Shown: positions 36,398 through 43,681 of the stretch, piece after piece
Numbering within the stretch: position 1 is the stretch's first letter
Layout: every line of letters begins with the position of its first letter
Assembly (NCBI GenBank): GCA_001724855.1
Contig: MEED01000036.1
Span: forward strand, 1 to 56,881
Direction: 5' to 3'
Source: Lautropia sp. SCN 69-89
GTDB taxonomy: Bacteria; Pseudomonadota; Gammaproteobacteria; Burkholderiales; Burkholderiaceae_E
DNA length: 56,881 bases
Translations under genes and position numbers: made by a program
The notes under the pieces: generated by a model
What the model saw: only the letters and a program-made list of their open reading frames with translations
Told to the model about the DNA's origin: nothing
Databases searched by the model: none

Positions 36398-37426
36398 GTG
36401 AGCGCTCCCGTCATCGTCACCGGCGCGGCCGGTTTCATCGGCATGCACCTGTGCCGTCGGCTGCTGGCCGACGGCCGCAGCGTGGTCGGCATCGACAACC
36501 TGAACGACTACTACGACCCGCGGCTCAAGCGCGCGCGGCTGGCCGCGCTCGCAGGCTTCGAAGACTTTTCGTTTCATGAGGCCGACGTCGCCGACCGCAC
36601 CGCGATCGACGCACTGTTCGACACGCATCGCCCGCAGCAGGTGGTGCACCTGGCCGCGCAGGCCGGCGTGCGTTACGCGCTCACCAATCCGATGGCCTAC
36701 TCCGACAGCAACCTCGCCGGCATGGCGGTGATGCTCGAGGCCTGCCGGCGGCTCGAGGTGCGCCACTTCGTGTTCGCGAGCAGCTCGAGCGTCTACGGCG
36801 CGAACCGCAAGCTGCCGTTCTCCGAGCGCGACCCGGTCGACCATCCGGTGAGCCTGTACGCGGCCACCAAGCGCGCCAACGAACTGATGGCGCACAGCTA
36901 CGCGCACCTGTTCGCGCTGCCGGTCACCGGGCTGCGCTACTTCACCGTGTACGGGCCCTGGGGCCGACCCGACATGGCGATCTGGAAGTTCACCGACGCG
37001 CTGCTGCGCGGCAAGCCGATCGACGTCTATGGGGGCGGCCTGCTGTCGCGCGACTTCACCTATATCGACGACACCGTAGAGGCTACGGTGCGGCTGCTCG
37101 AGGTACCGCGCGAGCCGAGCAGCTCGGCGAATCCGGCCGACTGGAACGCCGACGGCCCCGACACGAGCTGGGCGCCGTTCGAGGTGGTGAACCTCGGGCG
37201 CAGCGACCCGGTGAGCGTCAACGAACTGATCGCACGGCTCGAAGCGCTCACCGGACGGCGCGCGCTGCGCAACGAGATGGGCATGCAGCCCGGCGACGTC
37301 GAGCGCACGTTCTCGTCGACCGACAAGCTCGTGCGGATGACCGGCTTCACGCCGAAAGTGCCGCTCGACGAAGGCCTGCGGGCGTTCGTCGCGTGGTTCC
37401 GCGAATACCATCGTATCGACCGCTGA
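36398..37426 (+). CDS. NAD-dependent sugar-nucleotide epimerase, probably UDP-glucuronate 4-epimerase
   Basis: A 342-residue extended short-chain dehydrogenase with the NAD motif GAAGFIGMHL near the start. The SSSSVYG serine region, catalytic YAATK (about 151-155), GLRYFTVYGPWGRPDMA and SRDFTYIDD follow. The DNLNDYYDPRLK loop is typical of UDP-glucuronate 4-epimerases (UDP-GlcA to UDP-GalA). The start is GTG at 36398. It precedes ugd, which supplies UDP-glucuronate, by 15 bases, supporting the assignment. The product would feed capsule, exopolysaccharide or LPS. Confidence 0.88.
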   Translation: MSAPVIVTGAAGFIGMHLCRRLLADGRSVVGIDNLNDYYDPRLKRARLAALAGFEDFSFHEADVADRTAIDALFDTHRPQQVVHLAAQAGVRYALTNPMAYSDSNLAGMAVMLEACRRLEVRHFVFASSSSVYGANRKLPFSERDPVDHPVSLYAATKRANELMAHSYAHLFALPVTGLRYFTVYGPWGRPDMAIWKFTDALLRGKPIDVYGGGLLSRDFTYIDDTVEATVRLLEVPREPSSSANPADWNADGPDTSWAPFEVVNLGRSDPVSVNELIARLEALTGRRALRNEMGMQPGDVERTFSSTDKLVRMTGFTPKVPLDEGLRAFVAWFREYHRIDR

Positions 37427-37441
37427 CGGAGACCCCGAACG

Positions 37442-38797
37442 ATGCGCCTCGCAGTATTCGGAGCCGGCTACGTCGGGCTGGTCACCGCGGCCTGCTTCGC
37501 CGAAATGGGCAACCACGTCGTCTGCGTCGACGTCGACGCCGAGCGGGTCGCGCGCCTCTCGCGCGGCGAGGTGCCGATCCACGAGCCGGGCCTCGCGCCG
37601 CTGATCGAGCGCGGTCTCGCGCAACAGCGCATCCGCTTCACGCTCGACGCCGCCGACGCGATGGCCGGCGCCGAGGCGGTCTTCATCGCGGTAGGCACGC
37701 CTCCGGGAGAGGACGGTTCGGCCGACCTCTCGCACGTGCTGGCGGTGGCGCGCACCGTGGGTTCGCTGCTCTCGGGCCGCTGCGTGGTCATCGACAAGAG
37801 CACGGTGCCCGTGGGAACTGCCGACCGCGTGCGCGAGACGATCGCCGGCGAGCTCGCACGGCGCGGCGCCGCGCACGAGTTCGCGGTGGTTTCGAACCCC
37901 GAGTTCCTGAAGGAAGGCGCGGCGATCGGCGATTTCATGCGGCCCGACCGCATCGTGATCGGCAGTCGCGAGGCCTGGGCCACCGAGCTGATGCGCACGC
38001 TGTACGCGCCGTTCGCGCGCAACCACGAGAAGCTGATCGTGATGGACGTGCGCTCGGCCGAGCTCACCAAGTACGCCGCCAACACGATGCTGGCGGTGCG
38101 CATCTCGTTCATGAACGAGTTGGCGGCGCTCGCCGAGCGGCTGGGTGCCGACATCGAGGACGTGCGCCGCGGCATCGGCAGCGACCCGCGGATCGGCCCG
38201 AGCTTCCTGTACCCGGGAGCCGGCTTCGGCGGCTCGTGCTTCCCGAAAGACCTGCGCGCGCTGCTGCGCACCGGCGTGGACTACGGTTCGCCGCTCACGA
38301 TCGTGCAGGCGGCGTTCGACGCCAACGAGCGGCAGAAGCAGGTGTTGTTCACCAAGGCGGTGAAGGCGTTCGACGGCCGGCTCGCCGGCGTGCGCGCCGC
38401 GCTGTGGGGCCTGGCGTTCAAGCCCGACACCGACGACATTCGCGAGGCGCCGAGCCTGGCGCTGATCGGCAGCCTGCTCGACGCGGGCGCCAGCGTCGTC
38501 GGCTACGACCCCGAAGCCGCCGCGAACGTGCGCGCCGCGCTCGCGGGCCGCGACGGATTCCGCACCGAAGACGACGCCTACCGCGCAGCCGAAGGTGCCG
38601 ACGTGCTGTTCGTGGTCACCGAATGGCGCGAGTTTCGCAGCCCCGACTTTGGGCGGCTGCGCTCGATCATGCGCCAGCCGGTGCTGATCGACGGACGCAA
38701 CCTCTACGATCCGCAGGCGGTGTGCGCCGCGGGTTTCCGCTACGACTCGATCGGCCGGCCCGGTTCGCAGCTCACCGAGCGCCGGACCCGATCGTAG
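37442..38797 (+). CDS. ugd: UDP-glucose 6-dehydrogenase
   Basis: Ugd oxidises UDP-glucose to UDP-glucuronate with two NAD+. The 451-residue protein has the Rossmann motif FGAGYVGLVTAACFAEMG and IDKSTVPVGTADRVRE. SNPEFLKEGAAIGDFMRPDR, the central AANTMLAVRISFMNE helix and the catalytic cysteine in GFGGSCFPKDLRAL complete the active site. It follows the epimerase closely. Its 3' end runs 58 bases into the end of apaH on the opposite strand. Confidence 0.95.
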   Translation: MRLAVFGAGYVGLVTAACFAEMGNHVVCVDVDAERVARLSRGEVPIHEPGLAPLIERGLAQQRIRFTLDAADAMAGAEAVFIAVGTPPGEDGSADLSHVLAVARTVGSLLSGRCVVIDKSTVPVGTADRVRETIAGELARRGAAHEFAVVSNPEFLKEGAAIGDFMRPDRIVIGSREAWATELMRTLYAPFARNHEKLIVMDVRSAELTKYAANTMLAVRISFMNELAALAERLGADIEDVRRGIGSDPRIGPSFLYPGAGFGGSCFPKDLRALLRTGVDYGSPLTIVQAAFDANERQKQVLFTKAVKAFDGRLAGVRAALWGLAFKPDTDDIREAPSLALIGSLLDAGASVVGYDPEAAANVRAALAGRDGFRTEDDAYRAAEGADVLFVVTEWREFRSPDFGRLRSIMRQPVLIDGRNLYDPQAVCAAGFRYDSIGRPGSQLTERRTRS

Positions 38798-39558
38798 AGC
38801 CGCACCGCGGTGAGTTCGCGCCCCCAGACGCATCCCGTGTCGATCGACAGCAGGTCGGGCCGGTCCATGTAGCCCAGCGCGGCCCAGTGACCGAAGACGA
38901 GCGGCGTGCCCGCCGATGCGCGTCCCGGCACCTCGAACCACGGCAGATGGCCGTCGGGCGCGCAGTCGAGTCCTTCCTTCGCGGCGAAGTCCATGCGGCC
39001 GTCGGGCGTGCAGAAGCGGATGCGCGTCAGCGCATTGACGATCACGCGCAGCCGGTCGTTGCCGCGCAGCGAATCCGTCCATCGCGCCGGCTCGTTGCCG
39101 TACATCTCGCGCAGGAAGCCCATCCAGTCGGGCCCCGCGAGCACGCGCTGCACTTCGCCGGCCAGTTCCAGCGTGCGCGCGACCGACCACTGCGGCAGCA
39201 CGCCGGCATGCACCATCAGCCATCCGTGCTCGAAGTGCGCCAGCGGCCGCGTGCGCACCCAGTCGATCAGCGCATCGCGGTCGGGGGCGGCCAGGATGTC
39301 GTCGAGCGTGTCGGTGCGGTGCGCGCGGCGGATGCCGGCGGCCACCGCCAGCAGGTGCAGGTCGTGGTTGCCCAGCACCGTGACCAGTCGCTCGCCTTGC
39401 GCGATCGCCCAGCGCAGGCTGTCGGCCGAGCGCGGGCCGCGGTTGACGATGTCGCCGGGCATCCATAGCCGTGCGTCGGGCGGCAGTTGCGGCAGCAGTT
39501 GCAGCAGGCTGTCGAGGCAGCCCTGCAGGTCACCGATGGCCCAGGTTTCGGCACTCAT
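38740..39558 (-). CDS. apaH: Symmetrical bis(5'-nucleosyl)-tetraphosphatase ApaH
   Basis: ApaH splits Ap4A into two ADP and removes Np4 caps from RNA. The 272-residue metallophosphoesterase has WAIGDLQGC, MPGDIVNRGPRS, VLGNHDLHLLA, MVHAGVLPQW and VFGHWAALG. The ATG at 39558 overlaps the stop of the upstream PIN-domain gene by 4 bases (ATGA). Expression is therefore probably coupled to a toxin-antitoxin operon, which is unusual. The C-terminal end overlaps ugd tail to tail. Confidence 0.93.
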   Translation of the reverse strand: MSAETWAIGDLQGCLDSLLQLLPQLPPDARLWMPGDIVNRGPRSADSLRWAIAQGERLVTVLGNHDLHLLAVAAGIRRAHRTDTLDDILAAPDRDALIDWVRTRPLAHFEHGWLMVHAGVLPQWSVARTLELAGEVQRVLAGPDWMGFLREMYGNEPARWTDSLRGNDRLRVIVNALTRIRFCTPDGRMDFAAKEGLDCAPDGHLPWFEVPGRASAGTPLVFGHWAALGYMDRPDLLSIDTGCVWGRELTAVRLYDRVRRSVSCEPGRPIES

Positions 39559-39971
39559 CGGATCAACGTTTCGTAGAGCGAGCGCGGCGAGTGGATGCTC
39601 ACGCCGCGGACGTCCCGGCCGTACAGTCGTCCGAAATGGACCCTGTCGCCCGTGACCAGCGCCCCGCAACCGAGCCGGATCGCTGCGGCGAGCACGGGCC
39701 TGTCCCTTTCGGGCAGCTGCGCCGCGAGTTGCGGATCGAGTTCGTCACGACGGAAGCGCGCGAGGTCGATGCCGGCGAGGAGGGTGTCGAGTGAACCCAT
39801 GGCGTCCGTGCCCTTCACCTCGAGATTTCGACGCGCCTCGGCCAGGACGTAATCGTCGGCGCAGAGGGTGTGTCCCGCCCCTTCGAGCAGGTCGAGCAGG
39901 GCCCGAACGCCCCCGGCGGATTTCGCCGCGGTAAACAGGATGTTTGCATCGAGGAAGATCCTCATCCCCAT
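39555..39971 (-). CDS. PIN-domain protein, putative toxin
   Basis: A 138-residue PIN domain with MRIFLDANILFTAA at the start (first catalytic aspartate), YVLAEARRNLE in the middle, and RDRPVLAAAIRLGCGALVTGDRVHFG near the end with further acidic residues. PIN toxins are Mg-dependent RNases. The likely antitoxin is the AbrB-type protein 17 bases upstream. An ATG two codons downstream (39965) is an alternative start. Its stop overlaps the apaH start. Confidence 0.82.
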   Translation of the reverse strand: MGMRIFLDANILFTAAKSAGGVRALLDLLEGAGHTLCADDYVLAEARRNLEVKGTDAMGSLDTLLAGIDLARFRRDELDPQLAAQLPERDRPVLAAAIRLGCGALVTGDRVHFGRLYGRDVRGVSIHSPRSLYETLIR

Positions 39972-39988
39972 CGACCGGCGTCGGCGAC

Positions 39989-40270
39989 TCAGCGCCTGCG
40001 CTTGCGAGGGGCTGCGACCTTCGCGCTGCCAGGTCGCGCTTGCTCGCGATCGCGCATGGCCGCGGCCAGTTCGGCTTCGGCTTCGTCGAACTCGCGCACG
40101 CGCTCTTCCGCGTAGAGCTCGACCGGCAGCGTGACTGCAGGCCGGAGCAGCAGACCCTCGGTCGTCGTTTCGGCGATGAGGATGTCGTCGGGTTTCAGGC
40201 CCAGCGCGCGCCTCAGGCGGGCAGGCAGGGTGATGACGCCGCGGCTGGTCATGGTGACAGGGATCCGCAT
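39989..40270 (-). CDS. AbrB/MazE/SpoVT-type antitoxin
   Basis: A 93-residue protein with an N-terminal swapped-hairpin DNA-binding domain (MTSRGVITLPARLRRALGLKPDDILI) and a charged tail ending in APRKRRR. AbrB-type antitoxins pair with PIN toxins, and the PIN gene follows at once. The ATG at 40270 is used because the family domain starts there; a longer frame to 40426 lacks support. Confidence 0.85.
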   Translation of the reverse strand: MRIPVTMTSRGVITLPARLRRALGLKPDDILIAETTTEGLLLRPAVTLPVELYAEERVREFDEAEAELAAAMRDREQARPGSAKVAAPRKRRR

Positions 40271-40388
40271 ACGCGAATTCTTGCAGCGATTCCGCAAATC
40301 TGCAATGCTGGATCGCGGTGATTCTTGGAGCGAAGAATCGTAAATACTTACGGTGGCTTGCCACCGAAGCCTGATCCCGAGGCTGAGC

Positions 40389-40607
40389 ATGATCACGAGC
40401 AAACTCACCAGCAAGGCACGGACCACAATTCCCCAACTGGTCCGCGCAGCACTGCGCCTCGATGAAGGTGACGAACTGCTCTATGAGATCGTCGACCAGC
40501 GCGTGATCCTGACGAAGGTTCCCCGAGAAAAGGCGCAGGACGATCCGTTCGGGACTTTCGACGAATGGCATTCGAAAGCCGACGAGAAGGCATATGGCAG
40601 CCTTTGA
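40389..40607 (+). CDS. AbrB/MazE-type antitoxin (second copy, divergent)
   Basis: A 72-residue protein starting MITSKLTSKARTTIPQLVRAALRLDEGDELLYEI, an AbrB-like fold, with a C-terminal toxin-neutralising helix (DPFGTFDEWHSKADEKAY). Such proteins pair with MazF/PemK toxins. Here the toxin frame that overlaps its end is only a stub, so the antitoxin appears orphaned. It is divergent from the AbrB-PIN operon, with 118 bases between the two. Confidence 0.82.
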   Translation: MITSKLTSKARTTIPQLVRAALRLDEGDELLYEIVDQRVILTKVPREKAQDDPFGTFDEWHSKADEKAYGSL

Positions 40608-40713
40608 CCAGGGCGACGTCGTCGAGGTTCCGTTTCCGCATGTATCGCGACCTGACCGTCGTGACTTACTGGGCGGCTGTTGCAGCCCCCCGCACGTAGA
40701 ATCCTCCGGATGA
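40594..40713 (+). pseudogene. Truncated MazF/PemK-type toxin stub
   Basis: An ATG at 40594, overlapping the end of the antitoxin, opens AAFDQGDVVEVPFPHVSRPD, the typical first strand of a PemK/MazF toxin. After about 24 residues the text stops resembling the family, and the frame ends at a TGA that overlaps the wecB ATG. Full toxins have about 110 residues, so some 85 have been deleted, and wecB now starts at the deletion edge. Confidence 0.7.
40697..40702 (+). promoter_or_regulatory. Candidate -10 box of wecB
   Basis: TAGAAT ends 7 bases before the wecB ATG at 40710, the same leaderless-like spacing as at yqgE and ribB. No clear -35 at 17 bases, so support is modest. Confidence 0.35.
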
Positions 40714-41822
40714 AGAAAACCCTCTACCTCGTAGCCGGCGCGCGGCCGAACTTCATGAAGATCGCGCCGATCGTGCGCGCGCTGCAGGCGCGGCCCGACG
40801 TCTTCGACTGGCGCATCGTGCACACCGGCCAGCACTACGACCGCGAGATGAGCGACGTGTTCTTCGAGGAACTGGGCATCCCGAAGCCCGACTTCCACCT
40901 CGAGGCCGGCGGCGGCAGCCACGCCGCGCAGACTGCGAAGATCATGGTGGCGTTCGAGGAGATCTGCACGCACCAGCGCCCCGACTGCGTGCTGGTGGTC
41001 GGCGACGTGAACTCCACGCTCGCCTGCTCGATCGTCGCGAAGAAACTGCACGTTCCGGTCGCGCACGTCGAGGCCGGATTGCGCAGCGGCGACCTGCGCA
41101 TGCCCGAGGAGATCAACCGCCTGGTCACCGATTCGATCAGCGACTGGTTCTTCGTGACCGAGCCTGCGGGCCGCGACAACCTGCTGCGCGAAGGCAAACT
41201 CGAAGACCGGGTGTTCTTCGTCGGCCACGTGATGGTCGACAACCTGTTCTACCAGCGCGACCGGCTCGCCGCCGCCGACAAGAGCGCGTTCGAGAGCGAG
41301 GCACTGAAGAAGCGGTTCGGACGCTACGGCGTGGTCACGATGCACCGGCCGTCGAACGTGGACGACCCGGCGACGCTGGCCGGCATCGCCGGCGCGCTGC
41401 GCGACATCTCGGCGAAGCTGCCACTGGTGTTCCCGGTGCATCCGCGCACGCGCGGCAACCTCGGGAAGTTCGGCCTCGACCTCGGGCCAAACGTCGTCCT
41501 CACGAAGCCGCTGTCGTACATGGACTTCCTGAACCTGTGGAAGGACGCGAGCCTGATCCTCACCGACAGCGGCGGATTGCAGGAGGAGACGACGGCGCTG
41601 GGCATCGCCTGCGTGACGCTGCGCGAGAACACCGAGCGTCCGGTGACGGTGGACGAAGGCACCAACACGGTGGTGGGCGTCGATCCGGCGAAGATCGTCG
41701 CGGCGGCCGATGCGGTGCTGGCGGGTCGGGCCAAGACCGGTCGCCGCCCGCAGTTCTGGGACGGGCGGGCCGCCGAACGCATTGTCGAGACGCTGGCGGA
41801 GCAGCTTGCCCGTCGGGATTGA
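40710..41822 (+). CDS. wecB: UDP-N-acetylglucosamine 2-epimerase (non-hydrolysing)
   Basis: WecB converts UDP-GlcNAc to UDP-ManNAc for surface polysaccharides. The 370-residue protein has GARPNFMKIAPIVRAL, the VHTGQHYD loop, VLVVGDVNSTLA, HVEAGLRSGDLRMPEEINR (active-site region), FVTEPAG, TMHRPSNVD and LTDSGGLQEE. The ATG at 40710 is preferred because the protein family begins MKKTLYLVAGARPN. It overlaps the stop of the MazF stub. It forms a set with the epimerase and ugd although toxin genes separate them. Confidence 0.93.
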   Translation: MKKTLYLVAGARPNFMKIAPIVRALQARPDVFDWRIVHTGQHYDREMSDVFFEELGIPKPDFHLEAGGGSHAAQTAKIMVAFEEICTHQRPDCVLVVGDVNSTLACSIVAKKLHVPVAHVEAGLRSGDLRMPEEINRLVTDSISDWFFVTEPAGRDNLLREGKLEDRVFFVGHVMVDNLFYQRDRLAAADKSAFESEALKKRFGRYGVVTMHRPSNVDDPATLAGIAGALRDISAKLPLVFPVHPRTRGNLGKFGLDLGPNVVLTKPLSYMDFLNLWKDASLILTDSGGLQEETTALGIACVTLRENTERPVTVDEGTNTVVGVDPAKIVAAADAVLAGRAKTGRRPQFWDGRAAERIVETLAEQLARRD

Positions 41823-41829
41823 CGAGTCC

Positions 41830-42255
41830 TCACTCGCGGAAGGGATCGTGGATCGTCAAGGTTTCGATCCTCTGCCCGTGCTGAAGATCCTCACTGAGCA
41901 GACGCGTGCAGCCGGCCGTCAGGGCGGCCGCGACAATCAGCGAATCGTAGAAGCCGAAGCCCCAGCTCGCCTGGACCTCGAGTGCGCGCCGATAGAGCGC
42001 GACGCTCGCCGACACCCGCAGCAGCGGGGCAAGAACCGTTTCCAGGTACGCGCGCCCCTGCGCGATATCGAGCGTAACCTGGGCCTTCCGCAGCGCGGTA
42101 TTCAGGAATTCCTGGATGACCTGGTAGCTGATGCACGCATTGCCGCCTGTCAGCGCCTGCCGAATGATGCGTTCGGCGATCGCCTGCTTGCGTGGGTCGC
42201 TTGCGTCCAGGTGATAAATGAAGACGTTCGTGTCGATGAAGTCTTCAGCGCTCAT
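41830..42255 (-). CDS. vapC: VapC-like PIN-domain toxin
   Basis: A 141-residue PIN domain with FIDTNVFIYHLD (first acidic residue), ISYQVIQEFLNTALRK, and WGFGFYDSLIVAAALTAGCTRLLSEDLQHGQ holding the later catalytic acids. VapC toxins cleave tRNA or rRNA. Its ATG at 42255 overlaps the antitoxin end by 11 bases. It converges on wecB, ending 7 bases past it. Confidence 0.9.
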   Translation of the reverse strand: MSAEDFIDTNVFIYHLDASDPRKQAIAERIIRQALTGGNACISYQVIQEFLNTALRKAQVTLDIAQGRAYLETVLAPLLRVSASVALYRRALEVQASWGFGFYDSLIVAAALTAGCTRLLSEDLQHGQRIETLTIHDPFRE

Positions 42256-42466
42256 TCATCTCTTCCCGGGTCAGCCTGCGCCCGACCTTCAGCTTGCCGC
42301 GCAGTTGCGCCATCGTTTCGTCGTAGCGCTGCAGGCGCTCATGGATGCCGGCGTAGTCTGCGAGCCAGCGCCGGAATTGTTCGTTCAGCGTTGTATGTTC
42401 CGCACGCGCCCGATCCCGCGCCGCCTCGATCAGGCGTTCGTCCGCGCTGAGGGTGATGTTCTTCAT
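42245..42466 (-). CDS. vapB: VapB-like antitoxin (ribbon-helix-helix type)
   Basis: A 73-residue protein whose start, MKNITLSADERLIEAARDRARAEHTTLNEQFRRWL, is a ribbon-helix-helix DNA-binding unit. The basic C-terminus (KLKVGRRLTREEMNER) would fold on the toxin. The ATG at 42466 is preceded by GGAGACG. The upstream palindrome at 42490-42504 is a candidate operator for autoregulation. Confidence 0.85.
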   Translation of the reverse strand: MKNITLSADERLIEAARDRARAEHTTLNEQFRRWLADYAGIHERLQRYDETMAQLRGKLKVGRRLTREEMNER

Positions 42467-42489
42467 GGGCCGTCTCCGATCTGCGAGAT

Positions 42490-42504
42490 ACACGGTACAA
42501 GTGT
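42490..42504 (-). promoter_or_regulatory. Candidate operator of the vapBC operon
   Basis: ACACGGTACAAGTGT is an imperfect inverted repeat (ACAC...GTGT around a GTAC centre), 24 bases before the vapB start. On the minus strand it includes TTGTAC, a possible -35. Assignment is by position and symmetry only. Confidence 0.4.
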
Positions 42505-42612
42505 GCACGAGAACAGTGTGAGACCGTGTAAGCGCTGACGCCCCTCAGTGGTTTTGACGTACAATTCTGGAATCAGGAACAAACCATCTCTTTATTCGAT
42601 AAATCGACAAGC

Positions 42613-43632
42613 ATGGACGTCATCGCCCGCATCATCGAGCGCGCCCGGTCGGCGCCGCGCCGCATCGTGCTCTCCGAGGGCGAAGACCCGCGTGTGCTGC
42701 AGGCAGGGGTACGGGCCGCGCGCGAGGGCGTGGCGCGCGTGATCGTCGTGGGCCCGGACGCGGCGATTCGTGAGGTCGCCGCTCGCGAAGGGATCGACCT
42801 GGCCGCGATCGAGATCGTCGATCCGAAGGCCTCGCCGCTCACGCCGGCGTTCGCCGAGGCGCTGCTGGAGCTTCGCCGCGCCAAGGGCATGACGCCCGCG
42901 CAGGCGAGCGAGGCGGTATGCGACCCGCTGTGCTTTGCCGACCTGATGGTGCGGCTCGGCCATGCCGACGGCTCGGTGTCCGGCGCGGTTCGCACGACGG
43001 CCGACGTGGTCCGTACCGCGATCCAGGTGATCGGGCCGGCACCCGGCTGCAGGCTGGTGTCGAGCTTCTTCCTGATGATCTTCGCCGAGGCGTGGCACAA
43101 GGTGCGCCGCGGGCTGATCTTCTCCGACTGCGGGCTCGTGGTCGATCCCGACGCGCACGAACTGTCCGACATCGCGATCGCCGCCGCCGGCAACGCGCGC
43201 AGCCTGCTGATGGAGGACCCGCGGGTCGCGATGCTGTCGTTCTCCACCGCCGGCAGTGCGCGCCACCCGAGGGTCGACAAGGTGGCCGAAGCCACGCGGC
43301 TGGTGCGCGAGCGCCGCCCCGATCTGCCGGTGGACGGGGAGGTGCAGCTCGACGCGGCGCTGGTGCCGGAGATCGCGGCGCGCAAGCTGCCCGACTCGCG
43401 CGTGCACGGCGAGGCCAACGTGCTCGTCTTTCCCGACCTCGACGCGGGCAACATCGGCTACAAGCTGGCCGAGCGCCTGGGGGGCGCGATCGCAGTAGGG
43501 CCGATGCTTCAGGGCCTGAACCGCCCCGCCAACGACCTGTCGCGAGGCTGCTGCGCGGACGACGTGTTCAACGTGATCGCGGTCACCGTGGTGCAGGCGC
43601 AGGCGGCCGAAGCGGTGGTCGCACGAGCCTGA
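42613..43632 (+). CDS. pta: Phosphate acetyltransferase
   Basis: A 339-residue short-form Pta that converts acetyl phosphate and CoA to acetyl-CoA. Features include [73 protein letters not shown] and [18 protein letters not shown]. In this setting it should consume the acetyl phosphate made by Xsc 3 kb downstream. No ackA is adjacent, which fits a catabolic rather than acetate-overflow role. A TACAAT at 42560-42565 may be its -10 box. Confidence 0.93.
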   Translation: MDVIARIIERARSAPRRIVLSEGEDPRVLQAGVRAAREGVARVIVVGPDAAIREVAAREGIDLAAIEIVDPKASPLTPAFAEALLELRRAKGMTPAQASEAVCDPLCFADLMVRLGHADGSVSGAVRTTADVVRTAIQVIGPAPGCRLVSSFFLMIFAEAWHKVRRGLIFSDCGLVVDPDAHELSDIAIAAAGNARSLLMEDPRVAMLSFSTAGSARHPRVDKVAEATRLVRERRPDLPVDGEVQLDAALVPEIAARKLPDSRVHGEANVLVFPDLDAGNIGYKLAERLGGAIAVGPMLQGLNRPANDLSRGCCADDVFNVIAVTVVQAQAAEAVVARA

Positions 43633-43681
43633 CGAGCGCTCGTCGACGAAGAACGCGCAACGAGCACTCGCTGAGCGCGCT

